A stretch of 64,000 nt of DNA from Streptomyces sp. NBC_00250 (GCF_036192275.1 NZ_CP108088.1:434001-498000), one strand, 5' to 3'. Positions 9,036 to 19,556 are shown, counted from the first letter of the stretch. Notes: generated by a model not told the origin, from the letters alone. Translations and numbers: made by a program.

Positions 9036-9513
9036 CTTGCACGCCCTCCCGATGATCTCCAGGTCTTGGAGCGGTCGCAGTCTAGGGCGTGGTGTGGCCT
9101 GCGGAAGTGGGATTTCCGGCCGTTCCTTCGACTGACCTCAGGCCGCGTGGGCAAGGCATCCGCCCGCCCGTGGGCGAGCACCTGCGCGAGGACCTCGCGG
9201 AACCGGGCGCCGTCTTCGGCCGGCGCCTCGATGACGGCCTCGATTTCGGCCCGGTCCGACCGAAGGCTCTCCAGCTCCTCGGGATCAAGCGGAATGCGGA
9301 GGACGTTGCCAGCCAGGACGGCTTCGCCCACACATCCGGTGAGGAGCCGTCCGCGTCGAGGTAGGCGACGACCGCGCCGACGCGCATGACGACATCGGCA
9401 CTGTCCCCGTCCTTCACGGCGTCGGTTGCGTCGGCGTCGATGTTCAGCGTCACCGACTTCGCCGGGCCGCCTTCCTCCTCCCACTTCGTGCGCCGCTGGT
9501 CCGTCAGGTTCAT
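9032..9513 (-). pseudogene. Frameshifted conserved hypothetical gene
   Basis: From ATG 9513 the minus strand reads NLTDQRRTKWEEEGG and VTLNIDADATDAVKDGDSAD with strongly biased third positions down to about 9345. Coding character then moves to another frame (EAVLAGNVLRIPLDPEELE, RAEIEAVIEAPAEDG), which runs to a stop at 9032. A single frameshift near 9340 would explain this. I do not recognise the family; the first part resembles small acidic Streptomyces proteins of unknown role. The second half overlaps the upstream region of the cyclophilin gene. Confidence 0.45.
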
Positions 9514-9910
9514 GAGCGAGACATACCGGCATGTCGCCGACGAGCAGCTGATCTGCGGCGCCCAGATGCATGTGGACGTCCCCGACCGGGACTGCCCCGT
9601 ACGGGCGCTCTGCGTGATCAACCCCGGGCTTCCGCCTCTTCCGGCGCTGTCCGCGAGCTCCCCGTACTGGCTCGGAGCCGACACGGGTCACGCGAGCCGG
9701 CGCAGCGTGATCTGGCAGCGCCGGCCCACCTGCGGACCGCGGTCGACGAACTGATCGCCACCGGCGTCATCGGCGACCCTGGAACGCTCTCCTACGACGT
9801 CCGCCCCTCCGCCCACCTGCGCACGCTCGAACTACGCGTCCGCGACGCCTGCACCCGCGTCGAGACCGTGGTGCTGATCGCGGCGCTGTTCCGGGCCGGC
9901 GGGCGACAGG
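9512..9910 (+). pseudogene. Glutamate-cysteine ligase family (carboxylate-amine ligase, YbdK-like) remnant
   Basis: Bases 9515-9720 encode ETYRHVADEQLICGAQMHVD and, further on, LSASSPYWLGADTGHASRR, both hallmark blocks of the GCS2 carboxylate-amine ligases. After RSVIWQR the frame is lost. The match resumes in another frame at 9742 (VDELIATGVIGDPGTLSYDV, RPSAHLRTLELRV, ALFRA). Both the N terminus and the C terminus are missing and the internal joint has a deletion plus frameshift, so this is a non-functional fragment of a roughly 370-residue enzyme. Confidence 0.75.
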
Positions 9911-10136
9911 GCGCGGGATCCACGAGGAACGTCCAGGTCACAGTGACGGCGCACGACGCCGCGAGGGCGTACCCACGAGTTGCAGGGTCTCGGATGTCGT
10001 GCCCGAATGTCACGGTCGATGTCGCACGGATACCGGATCCGATGTCGCGGTGCGACCCCGTAGTGCTGTGCCGCGGAAGTGGCGCGATGAGTTTCCGGCG
10101 GTTGCGTGGTCTACCCGTAGACGAAGGGAGCACACC

Positions 10137-10742
10137 ATGCGCAAGATCATCGTCTGCACGTTCCTGACGCTCGACGGCGTCATGCAGGCACCGGGCGGTC
10201 CGGACGAGGACGCGGAGAGCGGCTTCCAGCACGGCGGCTGGCAGAAGCCGGTGGACGACGACGAGGTCGGCGCGGCCATCGCCGATTGGTACGAGCGCTC
10301 CGACGCGATGTTGCTCGGGCGCAAGACGTACGAGATCTTCGCCTCGTACTGGCCGACGGCCGATCCTGACAACCCGTTCACCGAGCGGATGAACAGCATG
10401 CACAAGTACGTGGCGTCTCGGACCCTGACGTCCGTCCAGTGGCAGAACTCCACGCTCCTGGAGGGCGACACCGTCGATGCCGTACGGGCGCTGAAGGCGT
10501 CCGACGGCGGCAGCATCAACGTTGTCGGCAGCGGCGACCTCGCCCAGACCCTCATGCGGCACGGCCTGGTCGACGAGTACAGGCTGACCATCCACCCGGT
10601 GATCATCGGCACAGGCAAGCGCCTGTTCGCCGATGGTGCGATCCCCACGGCGCTGGAGCCGGTCAGCGTCTCGACGACGAAGGGCGGCACCGTGATCGGT
10701 GTCTACCGGCCGACCGGCCAACCCAGCTACGACAGTTACTGA
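10137..10742 (+). CDS. Dihydrofolate reductase / RibD C-terminal-like reductase
   Basis: A 201-residue protein starts at ATG 10137 with GAAGGGAG seven bases upstream. It has the RibD-C/DHFR-like fold: an N-terminal strand IIVCTFLTLDGVMQAP, then DAMLLGRKTYEIFASYWP (the NADPH-contacting motif), INVVGSGDLAQTL and DEYRLTIHPVIIGTGKRLF. These proteins are widespread in actinobacteria as probable NADPH-dependent reductases of unknown substrate; they are not expected to be the cell's main folate enzyme. It is intact while both flanks are gene remnants, so it may stand under its own promoter. The C terminus is slightly longer than usual. Confidence 0.85.
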   Translation: MRKIIVCTFLTLDGVMQAPGGPDEDAESGFQHGGWQKPVDDDEVGAAIADWYERSDAMLLGRKTYEIFASYWPTADPDNPFTERMNSMHKYVASRTLTSVQWQNSTLLEGDTVDAVRALKASDGGSINVVGSGDLAQTLMRHGLVDEYRLTIHPVIIGTGKRLFADGAIPTALEPVSVSTTKGGTVIGVYRPTGQPSYDSY

Positions 10743-10805
10743 TGGCTGGTTGCTGCGGTTTCTCCGCCGACGACCACTGGCGGACATACGCAATGCAGCA
10801 GAGAC

Positions 10806-11075
10806 CCGCGCCCGCGCCCACGTCGTGCCATGGGCCGCTGCGTCCACGTAGTTGCCGGCCTGGTTCCGGCACAGCCGGCCGTCCGGTGCCACGCGGAAGC
10901 GGTCGATGTGTGCACGGAGAACACGCACGAACCGCGGCGGGATGGGCACGGGCCGGGTGGTGATAGCCGCGCGGAGCTTGAGCGAGTGCAGTTCATGCAC
11001 CGCGCCGTCATCCGAGCTCGCCGAGCGGTACGGGGCGGGCAGCGTGACCACCGCGTCCTCTCCGGCGGAGAGGTC
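10806..11075 (-). pseudogene. Tyrosine recombinase (integrase) internal fragment
   Basis: Reading the minus strand from about 11075: AVVTLPAPYRSASSDDGAV, HSLKLRAAITTRPVPIPP, VLRAHIDRFRVAPDGRL, CRNQAGNYVDAAAHGTTWARAR. This is the mid-catalytic region of Streptomyces plasmid/phage integrases, ending just before the RxxR...Y catalytic block. No start, no catalytic Tyr and no downstream continuation were found. Confidence 0.65.
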
Positions 11076-11184
11076 GCGGGCCGTGGCGGGCTCGGCCGTC
11101 CGCCGATCCCTCCACTCCGGCTCCGCATCGGAGCCGGACCGGTGTCACGTCGTCAACGCTGCAGCGTCAGCAGACCTGGCCGGT

Positions 11185-11880
11185 AGGGCCACAGGCCATA
11201 CTCGCCGCTGGAGTTGGGATCGCGACGCGCCGCTCTGGGAGCACGACGTCGTGGATCTGACCCGCGCAGGTGCGGGGCCGTACGCACGATCGGTGTGCGA
11301 GTTCCTACAGGCCCACGGCCTGCTCGTCATCGCTCCGGAGCTCCATCGTGACCGAGACCAGGCATGACCGGTGCATCCGGACCTCTTTGATCACGCTCCT
11401 CCCCACACTGGCCACATGGGCCGACAACGGCGTGGTCGGCCTCCGCGAGGTAACTGAAGACGACGTCACTCAGGCCGCCCGGGTCCGCAGCGGAGCCCGC
11501 AGCGGCCGGCTCGACTGCCCACTGCGCATCCTGTTCCGGGCGCTGAAGCAGGAACGGGTCATCTTCCACGACCCTGCTCGCCGGCTCCGTGTACGGCGTT
11601 CCGCCGCGATCCCGCGATCGGTACCGATCTGTTGCCGCTCATGTTCAGTCAGGCGAGACCCGCATTCGCCCGCCTCACCATCGCCCTGGTGACTGTGCAT
11701 GCCCTGAACGGGGAGGAAATCCGCGCGCTGCTGCTCACGAACGTCGACCTGGCGCACGACACCCTCACCGTCCGCCGCGGGTTCGGACGGCGAGTAGTCG
11801 GCCTCGATCCCTTCACCCACCAGCTGATCGCCGACTGGCTCACCGAGCGCCACGTGCGCCGGCCCGCCTCGACCAATCCG
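11185..11880 (+). pseudogene. Second tyrosine recombinase remnant, multiply frameshifted
   Basis: Three plus-strand pieces in different frames line up as one actinobacterial site-specific integrase: 11200-11367 (DVVDLTRAGAGPYARSVCEF, LLVIAPELHRDRDQA), 11380-11590 (LATWADNGVVGLREVTEDDV, LRILFRALKQERVIFHDPAR) and 11650-11880 (LTIALVTVHALNGEEIRAL, DPFTHQLIADWLTERH). The order is collinear with a real integrase but the C-terminal catalytic region is absent. It differs in sequence and strand from the neighbouring fragment, so two separate integrated elements once ended here. Confidence 0.6.
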
Positions 11881-11901
11881 GTAGGCCCAGCAGATGGGCG
11901 G

Positions 11902-12798
11902 TCAGGGCGATGCCTGCGGGATTTCCCGGTTGGGCGCGGCTACCGGCGCGGCCATGTCGAGCAGGAGCAGGGCGTCGTAGTCGGGGGTGCCGGGTTCGGC
12001 GATGTAGACACCGATGCGCTGTCCGGGGGTGCCTTCCAGCTGCATGGACTGGGAGGTGAGCGTGATGGTGCCGACGCGGGGGTGGTGGAAGGTCTTCTGC
12101 GCGGGCTTGCGGCCCGTTACCTCGTAGCGTTCCCACAGCCGGGCGAAGTCGGGGCTCTTGAGGAGGAGCTCGCCGACGAGGTTGGTCAGGTCCGGGGCGT
12201 CCGGAGCGGTACCGGCGGTGGCACGGAGGCGGGCGACGCAGGCGGTGATCTGGCGGTCCCAGTCGGTGAAGAGGTTCCGCGAGGCCGGGTGGAGGAAGAG
12301 GTAGCGGGCCAGGTTGCGGTGCTTGGCGGGCCAGTCCTCCAGGCCTGCGTACAGTGCGAGGCCGCCGGGGTTCCAGGCAAGCATGTCCATGCTGCGGCTG
12401 ATGACGTAGGCGGGGTTCGGCCGCAGCGATTCCAGCAGCAGCTTCAGGTGCGGGCGCACGGTGCGGCTGGGGGCGGGGGGTGGTTCGGGGGCGTAGCGGG
12501 CGGCCCGGGCGGCGAGCTCTCGCAGGTGCTGGTGTTCCTGGTCGTCCATGTGCAGGGCGCGGGCGAGGGAGTCGAGGACGGCGGGGCTGGGGCGGGTCTC
12601 CTTGCCGCGTTCCAGGCGCACGTAGTAGTCGATGCTGATGCCGGCGAGGGTGGCCAGCTCCTCGCGGCGCAGGCCGGGGGTGCGGCGGATGCCGGCGCCG
12701 ACGGTGAGGCCGACGTGCTCGGGGCTGGTCTGGGTGCGGCGGGCGCGCAGGTAGCGGCCCAGCTCGGCGCCCTCGCTGTTCACGCTCTGGGATGCCAT
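11902..12798 (-). CDS. XRE-family regulator with MmyB-like ligand domain
   Basis: A 298-residue protein starts at ATG 12798. Residues of about 10-75 form a helix-turn-helix ([29 protein letters not shown]). The remainder is the MmyB-like ligand-binding domain found in many Streptomyces XRE regulators ([58 protein letters not shown]). It is divergent from an aldo/keto reductase operon across a 212-bp gap, so local control of that operon is likely. In this family the C-terminal domain is thought to sense a hydrophobic ligand. I see no clear palindromic operator in the gap. Confidence 0.85.
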   Translation of the reverse strand: MASQSVNSEGAELGRYLRARRTQTSPEHVGLTVGAGIRRTPGLRREELATLAGISIDYYVRLERGKETRPSPAVLDSLARALHMDDQEHQHLRELAARAARYAPEPPPAPSRTVRPHLKLLLESLRPNPAYVISRSMDMLAWNPGGLALYAGLEDWPAKHRNLARYLFLHPASRNLFTDWDRQITACVARLRATAGTAPDAPDLTNLVGELLLKSPDFARLWERYEVTGRKPAQKTFHHPRVGTITLTSQSMQLEGTPGQRIGVYIAEPGTPDYDALLLLDMAAPVAAPNREIPQASP

Positions 12799-13010
12799 GG
12801 CTCCAGTCTCACCCGCTCGGCACTTGGCGTGCGGACGGGAGGGGGGTCCTGTCATTACCCCCGAAGAGTCCGCCCTGCCACACCGGGGCGATCCGGGCGA
12901 CGGTTGATGAGGAAGCCGCCCCCTTGGTGTCGCCAGGTTCCGACCGACATGACCTGCCGGGCCGGGCAAGAGTGAGGGGACGGGCAACGCCATCGAGCGG
13001 AGAGGGCGAG

Positions 13011-13988
<978 letters not shown>

Positions 13989-14051
13989 CCCCGCCCCGGC
14001 ACACCGCGCTTTGCGTGGCGCCCCCCGCCCTCGTTTGGAGTAACACCTTTC

Positions 14052-15080
14052 ATGCGTGCAGCAGTGATGTACGGAGCCGGCGACGTCCGCGTCGAGGACC
14101 GGCCCGACCCGAAGATCGTCCAGCCCACCGACGCCGTGGTCCGCGTCCTCGCCTCATGCGTGTGCGGCAGCGACCTGTGGCCCTACCAGTCGATGCCCGC
14201 CACCGACACCGGCCGCCCCATGGGCCACGAGTTCCTCGGCGTCGTGGAGGACATCGGCGCGGACGTGACCGGCTTGAATTCAGGTGACCTGGTCGTCGCC
14301 CCGTTCACCTACAGCGACAACACCTGCGACTACTGCGTCAAGGGCCTGCACATCTCGTGCCGCAACGGCGGCCGGTACGGCTTCGACGGAGTGGACGGCG
14401 GCCAGGGCGAAGCCGTCCGCGTCCCCTGTGCGGACGGCACCTTGGTGAAGCTGCCGGTGGCTGCCGACTCCGCGCTGCTGCCGTCGCTGCTGGCGCTCTC
14501 CGATGTGATGACCACCGGCCACCACGGTGCCGTCACCGCAGGTGTCGGCCGAGGTGATGCGGTGCTGGTGGTCGGGGACGGTGCGGTCGGTCTGTGCGCG
14601 GTGATCGCTGCGAAGCGGCTCGGTGCCGAGCGGATCGTGCTCGTCGGCCGCCACGAAGCCCGCACCGGCCTGGGCCGCGAGTTCGGCGCCACCGACGTGG
14701 TCGCCGAGCGCGGCGAGGAGGGCATCGCCCGGATCCGCGAGCTGACCGACGGAGTGGACAAGGTCATCGAGGCCGTCGGCACCCGCCAGGCCCTCGACAC
14801 CGCGCTGGGCGCCGTCCTGGACGGTGGCACCATCAGCCGCCTCGGCGTCCCCCAGTACGAGCAGGGACCGATCGGCCCGGCCGAGTTCATGCGCAACATC
14901 ACCCTGGCCGGCGGCGCCAGCCCTGCCCGCGCCTACATCCCCGAACTGCTCGCCGACGTCCTGGACGGCACCATCAGCCCCGGCCGCGTCTTCGACCAGG
15001 CATTCCCCCTCGACCGGGCACCGGACGCGTACCGGGCCATGGCCGACCGCCAGGTCCTCAAGGCACTCCTCCGCCCCTGA
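14052..15080 (+). CDS. Zinc-dependent alcohol dehydrogenase (MDR superfamily)
   Basis: A 342-residue medium-chain dehydrogenase. The catalytic zinc site shows as CVCGSDLW and GHEFLGVV. The structural zinc loop reads SDNTCDYCVKGLHISC, where Asp stands in for the first of the usual four Cys, a variant found in part of this family. The Rossmann fold carries LVVGDGAVGLCAVIAAKRLG. It interconverts an alcohol and an aldehyde or ketone with NAD(P). It lies between two aldo/keto reductases with gaps of 63 and 33 bp, so the three enzymes probably act on related carbonyl compounds, for example in aldehyde stress. The ATG at 14052 follows GGAG. Confidence 0.9.
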   Translation: MRAAVMYGAGDVRVEDRPDPKIVQPTDAVVRVLASCVCGSDLWPYQSMPATDTGRPMGHEFLGVVEDIGADVTGLNSGDLVVAPFTYSDNTCDYCVKGLHISCRNGGRYGFDGVDGGQGEAVRVPCADGTLVKLPVAADSALLPSLLALSDVMTTGHHGAVTAGVGRGDAVLVVGDGAVGLCAVIAAKRLGAERIVLVGRHEARTGLGREFGATDVVAERGEEGIARIRELTDGVDKVIEAVGTRQALDTALGAVLDGGTISRLGVPQYEQGPIGPAEFMRNITLAGGASPARAYIPELLADVLDGTISPGRVFDQAFPLDRAPDAYRAMADRQVLKALLRP

Positions 15081-15113
15081 CCACCCACCCGCGCAGCAAA
15101 GGACATCCCGCTC

Positions 15114-15965
15114 ATGCAGACCGTCACCCTCAACAACGGCGTCGAGATGCCGCTCCTCGGCTTCGGCGTCTACCAGATCCCCGCCGAGGACACCGAGCGT
15201 GCCGTCTCCGAGGCCCTGGCCGTCGGCTACCGCCTGCTGGACACCGCCGCGGCCTACGGCAACGAAGAAGCCGTAGGCCGTGCCATCAAGGCCAGCGGCA
15301 TCGCGCGCGAGGAGCTGTTCGTCACCACCAAGCTGTGGGTCCAGGACGCCCCCGCCCAGGACAACACCCGCCGCGCGTTCGAGACGTCCCTGACCAAGCT
15401 GGGCCTGGACCACCTCGACCTGTACCTGATGCACCAGCCCTTCGGCGACGTCTATGGCCAGTGGCGCGCCATGGAGGCGCTCCACCGGGAGGGCGCGGCG
15501 AAGGCGATCGGCGTCGCCAACTTCTACCCCGACCGGCTGATCGACCTGATCGTCAACAACGAGATCACCCCGCAGGTCAACCAGATCGAGACCCACCCCT
15601 TCTTCCAGCGCGCCGACTACCAGGACCTCATGCGCGAGCACGGGGTACAGATCCAGTCCTGGGGCGGGTTCGCCGAAGGCAAGGAAGACCTGTTCACCAA
15701 CCCGCTGCTCGCCGAGATCGGCAAGGCGTACGGCAAGTCGGTCGCCCAGGTCGTCCTGCGCTGGCTCACCCAGCGCGGCGTCATTGCCATCCCCAAGTCC
15801 GTACGCGCCGAGCGCATGGCCGAGAACATCGATGTCTTCGACTTCGAGCTCACCGACGAGCAGATGGCCCGGATCGCCACCCTCGACACCGGCAGCTCCC
15901 TGTTCTTCGACCACCACGACCCCGAGATGGTCACCTGGCTCGCCGGGCGCCGTCTGGACACCTGA
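15114..15965 (+). CDS. Aldo/keto reductase (2,5-diketo-gluconate reductase-like)
   Basis: A 283-residue TIM-barrel reductase of the shorter AKR5/DkgA-like type: [35 protein letters not shown] (Asp/Tyr), TTKLWV (Lys), [11 protein letters not shown] (His), [20 protein letters not shown] (NADPH phosphate site). ATG 15114 has AAAGGA upstream. It is the third gene of the XRE-linked operon. The substrate cannot be read from the sequence. Confidence 0.9.
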   Translation: MQTVTLNNGVEMPLLGFGVYQIPAEDTERAVSEALAVGYRLLDTAAAYGNEEAVGRAIKASGIAREELFVTTKLWVQDAPAQDNTRRAFETSLTKLGLDHLDLYLMHQPFGDVYGQWRAMEALHREGAAKAIGVANFYPDRLIDLIVNNEITPQVNQIETHPFFQRADYQDLMREHGVQIQSWGGFAEGKEDLFTNPLLAEIGKAYGKSVAQVVLRWLTQRGVIAIPKSVRAERMAENIDVFDFELTDEQMARIATLDTGSSLFFDHHDPEMVTWLAGRRLDT

Positions 15966-16058
15966 AGGCAAGACACCCCTGGTCGGCCGCGGGCGCCCCG
16001 AACGCCAGGGGCATCCGCCCGGCCCCGCGCTGTTCACGGCCGCCGGGAGCCGTCCGCC

Positions 16059-16241
16059 ATGATCACGCCACGACATCATGCCGCCCTGCCGAGCCGGCGT
16101 GCCGTCATGCCCGGCGCGCTGCTGACAGCAGCCGCCTCTTTGAGCGTGCCCCACCTGGCGGGCTGCTCACCGTCCTCACCACCACCCTCCTCCCAGCCCG
16201 CCACGACGACCGGAAACAACGCGACTACGACGCGACCGTGA
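16059..16241 (+). pseudogene. Truncated lipoprotein gene, N terminus only
   Basis: A 60-codon frame starts at ATG 16059 with a twin-Arg-like, hydrophobic signal ending in a lipobox (SLSVPHLAGC), then a Ser/Pro/Thr-rich linker. The mature domain is missing: after about 16240 the sequence becomes a minus-strand exporter fragment. In comparable aldo/keto reductase operons a small cyclophilin-like lipoprotein follows the reductases, and this is probably its stump. The gap to the upstream gene is 93 bp, so it was likely the fourth operon member. Confidence 0.5.
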
Positions 16242-16324
16242 AGCGCAACGTTCGCGAGCAGGAAACCTCCCTTTCATTGCCGTGTCCTGGCGGGCGCGGG
16301 GGCGCCGGCTGCGGGTGTGTCGCG

Positions 16325-16418
16325 CAGGGGCGTCCTGGGGGATGCGTCCCGCGAGGCGCGCGCCGATCAGGCTGCCCGCCACCGCCGCCACAGTCACGGC
16401 GACGCCCCAGTCTCCGGC
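16325..16418 (-). pseudogene. TauE/SafE exporter fragment, partial copy of the gene at 19.9-20.8 kb
   Basis: The minus strand encodes DWGVAVTVAAVAGSLIGARL then AGRIPQDA, closely matching the DWGIAATVTVAAVIGSLIGA segment of the intact exporter at 19908-20807. Only about 90 bp are alike, with several substitutions and a 3-codon difference. No start or stop belongs to it. The remaining bases from 16242 to 16508 hold nothing else that I can recognise. Confidence 0.6.
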
Positions 16419-16508
16419 TCGCCGACTGGCGACGAGAACAACCCGCGAAGAGTCGGCCAGAGCTCCCCGGCGCCGGGGCGGCGCCGGGGGCTGTATGCGG
16501 GTGCTCCG

Positions 16509-18725
16509 CTAGCGAGAAGGAGTGGGACGCGGGGCCGCGGCCGCTGTGGCAGCGGGCTCGGCGAGTGTGGCAGGCGTCCTGGGGTGTGTCGGGCGGGCGG
16601 GCCACAGGGCGTGGTCGCCGAAGAGGTGGACGAGGGCGGGAACCAGGAGTGGCCGGATGAGGAAGGTGTCCAGCAGGATGCCGAAGGCCATGGCGAAGCC
16701 GAACTGGAACAGTTCGCGGATCGGTTGGGTCATCAGGACGGCGAAGGTCGCCGCGAGGATGAGGCCCGCCGAGGAGACGACGCCGCCGGTGCGAGTGAGG
16801 GCGGCGCTGATGGCCTTGGCCGGAGGCAGGGTGCGCAGTTCCTGCTTGAACCGGCTCATGATGAAGATGTTGTAGTCGATGCCCAGTGCGACGAGGAACA
16901 CGAAGACGTATGCGGTGACGCGGTTGCCGATGCCTTCGTCGCCGAGGACGTTCAGGGTGAAGTAGGTGGTGGCGCCCAGGGTGGCGAGGAACGACAGGAT
17001 GAGGGTCGCGACCAGGTAGAGCGGTGCGAGGAGCGAGCGCAGCAGGAGGACGAGGACCGCTGTGACGACGGCCAGGACCAGGAGCACGATGAAGGTCGTG
17101 TCGCGGTCGAGGGCCGAGCGGGTGTCGGCGTTCTGCGCCGTATCACCAGCGATGAGCACCGTGGCGTCCTCCACGCCGGCCGCGTCGGCCGCGGCCCGCG
17201 CGGCCTCCTTGAGCGGACCGATCCCGTCGAGCGCCTTCGAGCTGTACGGGTCGAGGTCGAGGACGACCTCGTAGAAGACGGTTCTGCCGTCCTCACCGAA
17301 GCGGGGACGTTCGCCGACCCGGCTGACACCGTCGGCTTCTCCCAGCGAGGCGCCGATGGCAGCGGCCGCGGGGGTGGAGCGCAGGTCGCCCTGGGAACGG
17401 ACGACAACGGTGCTGGGTGCGATCTCGCCGGGCCCGAACTCCTCCTGGATCAGCCGCTGCCCGTGCTCTGACTCGGTGGCGGTGCGAAATCCACTGAGGG
17501 TGTTGAAGCTCTCGTGGTAGCCCAGCAGGCCTGCGCTCATCACCACGAGCAGTGCGACCACGGCCGAGGCGACCCGGACCGGAGCCCGCGCGACGAGAGC
17601 GGCGATACGGTGCCAGACGCCCGCGCCGCGACCGCGTTCGGCGGCCTTGTCCACGCCCCCCGGCCAGAAGACGCCTCCGCCCAGCAGGAGGACGAGCGCG
17701 GGAACGAAGGTGAACGCCACCAGAGCCATGACAGCCACGCCGAGGGCAAGGTACGGCCCGAAGCCGCGCAGCGCCGGGGAGACGGCCACGAGCAGGACGA
17801 ACATGGCGAGCACGATGGTGGACGCACTGGCGAGGACGGATTCGGCGGTGCGCCGCACGGCGGTCTGCATGGCGCGTGGGCGGTTCGGCTCGTCGAAGAG
17901 GGCCTCGCGGTAGCGGGCGGTGATGATCAGCGCGTAGTCCGTGCCCACTCCGAACAGAAGCACGGTCATGATCGAGGCCGTCTGGGAGCTGACCGTGATG
18001 ATTCCGGCGTCCGCGAGGAGCGCGCCGGTCGTCTCCGACACCCGCATCGCCACGCCGACGGCGAGGAGGGGCACGAGGGCCATCAGAGGTGAGCGGTAGA
18101 TGGCCAGGAGGATGACGAGGACGAGCAGGACGGTGGCCAGGAGCATGACCTTGTCACCGCCGCTGAAGACCTTCACGGTGTCGGTGGCGATTCCGGCGGG
18201 GCCGGTCACGGCGACTTCGGTGGGCCCGGCACGGTCGGACGCGAGGGAACGCACCTGGTCGACAGCGTGCTGAAAGGACTCGTCCGAGGGACTGCCGGTC
18301 ATGGGAACGATGACCAGCTGGCTGCCGCGGTCCTGCGAGACCAGTTCGGCTGCGGCGTCGGGAGTGGTGACCGTGGAGATCACGTTCGTCACCTGGTCGG
18401 GCCGGGCGGTTTCCGACAGGCCCGAGGTGATGCGGGCGACGGCCTTCCTGGCGCTCGCCGCCGCGTCGGCGCCCTCGCCGCGCACCACGATGACCGCCGG
18501 CGTCGCGTCCTGGCCCGGAAGCTCCGCGCGGACGAGGTCGCGGGCCTTCATGGAGTCCGAAGCGGCGGGTGGAAGGTTGGCGGAGGCGTTGTCCTCGACG
18601 GATTCGAGAGCAGGGGCGGCCCCGGCGAGGAGTCCCGCGATCAGAACCCAGAAGGCCACCACGACGGCGGCACGTCTCCTCGATCCCAGGAGACATCGGA
18701 CCATGCGGAAGTACATCGGTTGCAT
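16509..18725 (-). CDS. MMPL/RND-family membrane transporter
   Basis: A 738-residue protein starts at ATG 18725, chosen over the longer frame because GAGGG lies 8 bases upstream. It has two repeated halves, each with one membrane helix, a large extracytoplasmic domain and five more helices. The proton-relay-type motifs are GVGTDYALIITARYREAL in the first half and VALGIDYNIFIMSRFKQEL in the second. Periplasmic-side domains carry RGEGADAAASARKAV and VVRSQGDLRSTPAA blocks. Such proteins export lipids, siderophore-like or hydrophobic compounds, or drugs. It is divergent from a TetR gene, with a perfect palindrome in the shared gap, so TetR repression with induction by an exported compound is the natural model. 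Confidence 0.9.
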   Translation of the reverse strand: MQPMYFRMVRCLLGSRRRAAVVVAFWVLIAGLLAGAAPALESVEDNASANLPPAASDSMKARDLVRAELPGQDATPAVIVVRGEGADAAASARKAVARITSGLSETARPDQVTNVISTVTTPDAAAELVSQDRGSQLVIVPMTGSPSDESFQHAVDQVRSLASDRAGPTEVAVTGPAGIATDTVKVFSGGDKVMLLATVLLVLVILLAIYRSPLMALVPLLAVGVAMRVSETTGALLADAGIITVSSQTASIMTVLLFGVGTDYALIITARYREALFDEPNRPRAMQTAVRRTAESVLASASTIVLAMFVLLVAVSPALRGFGPYLALGVAVMALVAFTFVPALVLLLGGGVFWPGGVDKAAERGRGAGVWHRIAALVARAPVRVASAVVALLVVMSAGLLGYHESFNTLSGFRTATESEHGQRLIQEEFGPGEIAPSTVVVRSQGDLRSTPAAAAIGASLGEADGVSRVGERPRFGEDGRTVFYEVVLDLDPYSSKALDGIGPLKEAARAAADAAGVEDATVLIAGDTAQNADTRSALDRDTTFIVLLVLAVVTAVLVLLLRSLLAPLYLVATLILSFLATLGATTYFTLNVLGDEGIGNRVTAYVFVFLVALGIDYNIFIMSRFKQELRTLPPAKAISAALTRTGGVVSSAGLILAATFAVLMTQPIRELFQFGFAMAFGILLDTFLIRPLLVPALVHLFGDHALWPARPTHPRTPATLAEPAATAAAAPRPTPSR

Positions 18726-18757
18726 CAGGGAACCCTCGACCGGAAGCACGGACAGAA

Positions 18758-18781
18758 CTTAGAGACAGGGGTGTCTCTAAG
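18758..18781. promoter_or_regulatory. TetR operator palindrome
   Basis: CTTAGAGACA-N4-TGTCTCTAAG is a perfect 10-bp inverted repeat in the 148-bp gap between the divergent MMPL and TetR genes, 33 bases before the MMPL start. Size and symmetry fit a TetR dimer site; occupancy would block the MMPL promoter. Confidence 0.75.
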
Positions 18782-18873
18782 CGGGCGCCAAGCTAGCACG
18801 CGCTCCCTGGACGTCCCGGACGAGGGGGTAGATTGCGGTGAGACGGCGTAATGCCCGAGGTGGAGCGGAGAGA

Positions 18874-19464
18874 ATGCCCAGAATCGAAGCCGGCAGCGTC
18901 CGCGAGCACCGGGCCCAGCGGCTCGCTCAGCTGATCGACGCGGCTGAGGCGATCCTGAACGAGGCTGGTGTGGAGGGCCTCACCGCCGGCGCGGTCGCCG
19001 CGCGGGCCGGCATCGCCCGCAACAGCATCTACCGCTACTTCGACTCCATCGACGACCTGCTCGAACTCGTCGTGACCCGCGAGTTCCCCGCCTGGGTCGA
19101 CGCCGTGGAGAGGGCCATCGCGGCCGAGACCACCCCCGAGGACCAGGCGGCCGCCTACGTCAGGGCCAACCTCGAACAGGCCGCACGCGGCGCCCACCGT
19201 TGGTGGGCCTCGCTCTCACGAGGCTCGCTCTCCGCGTCGGCGCGGGAGCGCGTGAGGGACCTGCACACCTCGCTGCACGAGGCACTCGCCAAGATCGTCC
19301 GCGAGCTGGGCCATCCGCAGCCGGAGCTGACCGTCGCCGTGCTCCAAGCCGTCGTCGACGCCTGCATCCGCAGAATCGACCAGGGTGACGAGCTGGCGAC
19401 CGTGGCCGACTTCGCGGCGAGTGCCACGCGTCGACTGCTCGCGCCCGATGGCCGCACCTCGTAG
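18874..19464 (+). CDS. TetR-family repressor
   Basis: A 196-residue protein. ATG 18874 (GGAG about 8 bases upstream) is preferred to GTG 18838. The N-terminal HTH is clear: LIDAAEAILNEAGVEGLTAG, then AARAGIARNSIYRYFDSIDD. The C-terminal half is the helical ligand-binding domain, with HRWWASLSRGSLSASAR. It most likely represses the divergent MMPL transporter through the palindrome at 18758-18781. It ends opposite the CstR-like gene across a strong hairpin. Confidence 0.9.
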   Translation: MPRIEAGSVREHRAQRLAQLIDAAEAILNEAGVEGLTAGAVAARAGIARNSIYRYFDSIDDLLELVVTREFPAWVDAVERAIAAETTPEDQAAAYVRANLEQAARGAHRWWASLSRGSLSASARERVRDLHTSLHEALAKIVRELGHPQPELTVAVLQAVVDACIRRIDQGDELATVADFAASATRRLLAPDGRTS

Positions 19465-19512
19465 GAAGATCCGGATGCGCCCATCACGTGCTGTCTTGCA
19501 CCACCTGAATCG

Positions 19513-19556
19513 CGTGCGGCGGCACCACGGGTGTTCCGGGGTGGTGCCGCCGTACG
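19513..19556. terminator. Bidirectional terminator
   Basis: A 16-bp stem with one G-U pair (19513-19528 with 19541-19556), 12-base loop, lies between the convergent TetR and CstR-like genes, followed by a short T-rich run. Confidence 0.75.

Noticed and set aside
9868..10167. A plus-strand frame covering the glutamate-cysteine ligase tail and the RibD-like start
   Set aside because: Coding character ends near 9905, and the RibD-like gene uses a different frame from ATG 10137.
14280..16154. A 624-codon open frame on the minus strand over two reductase genes
   Set aside because: Antisense shadow; the plus-strand genes have complete motifs and start sites.
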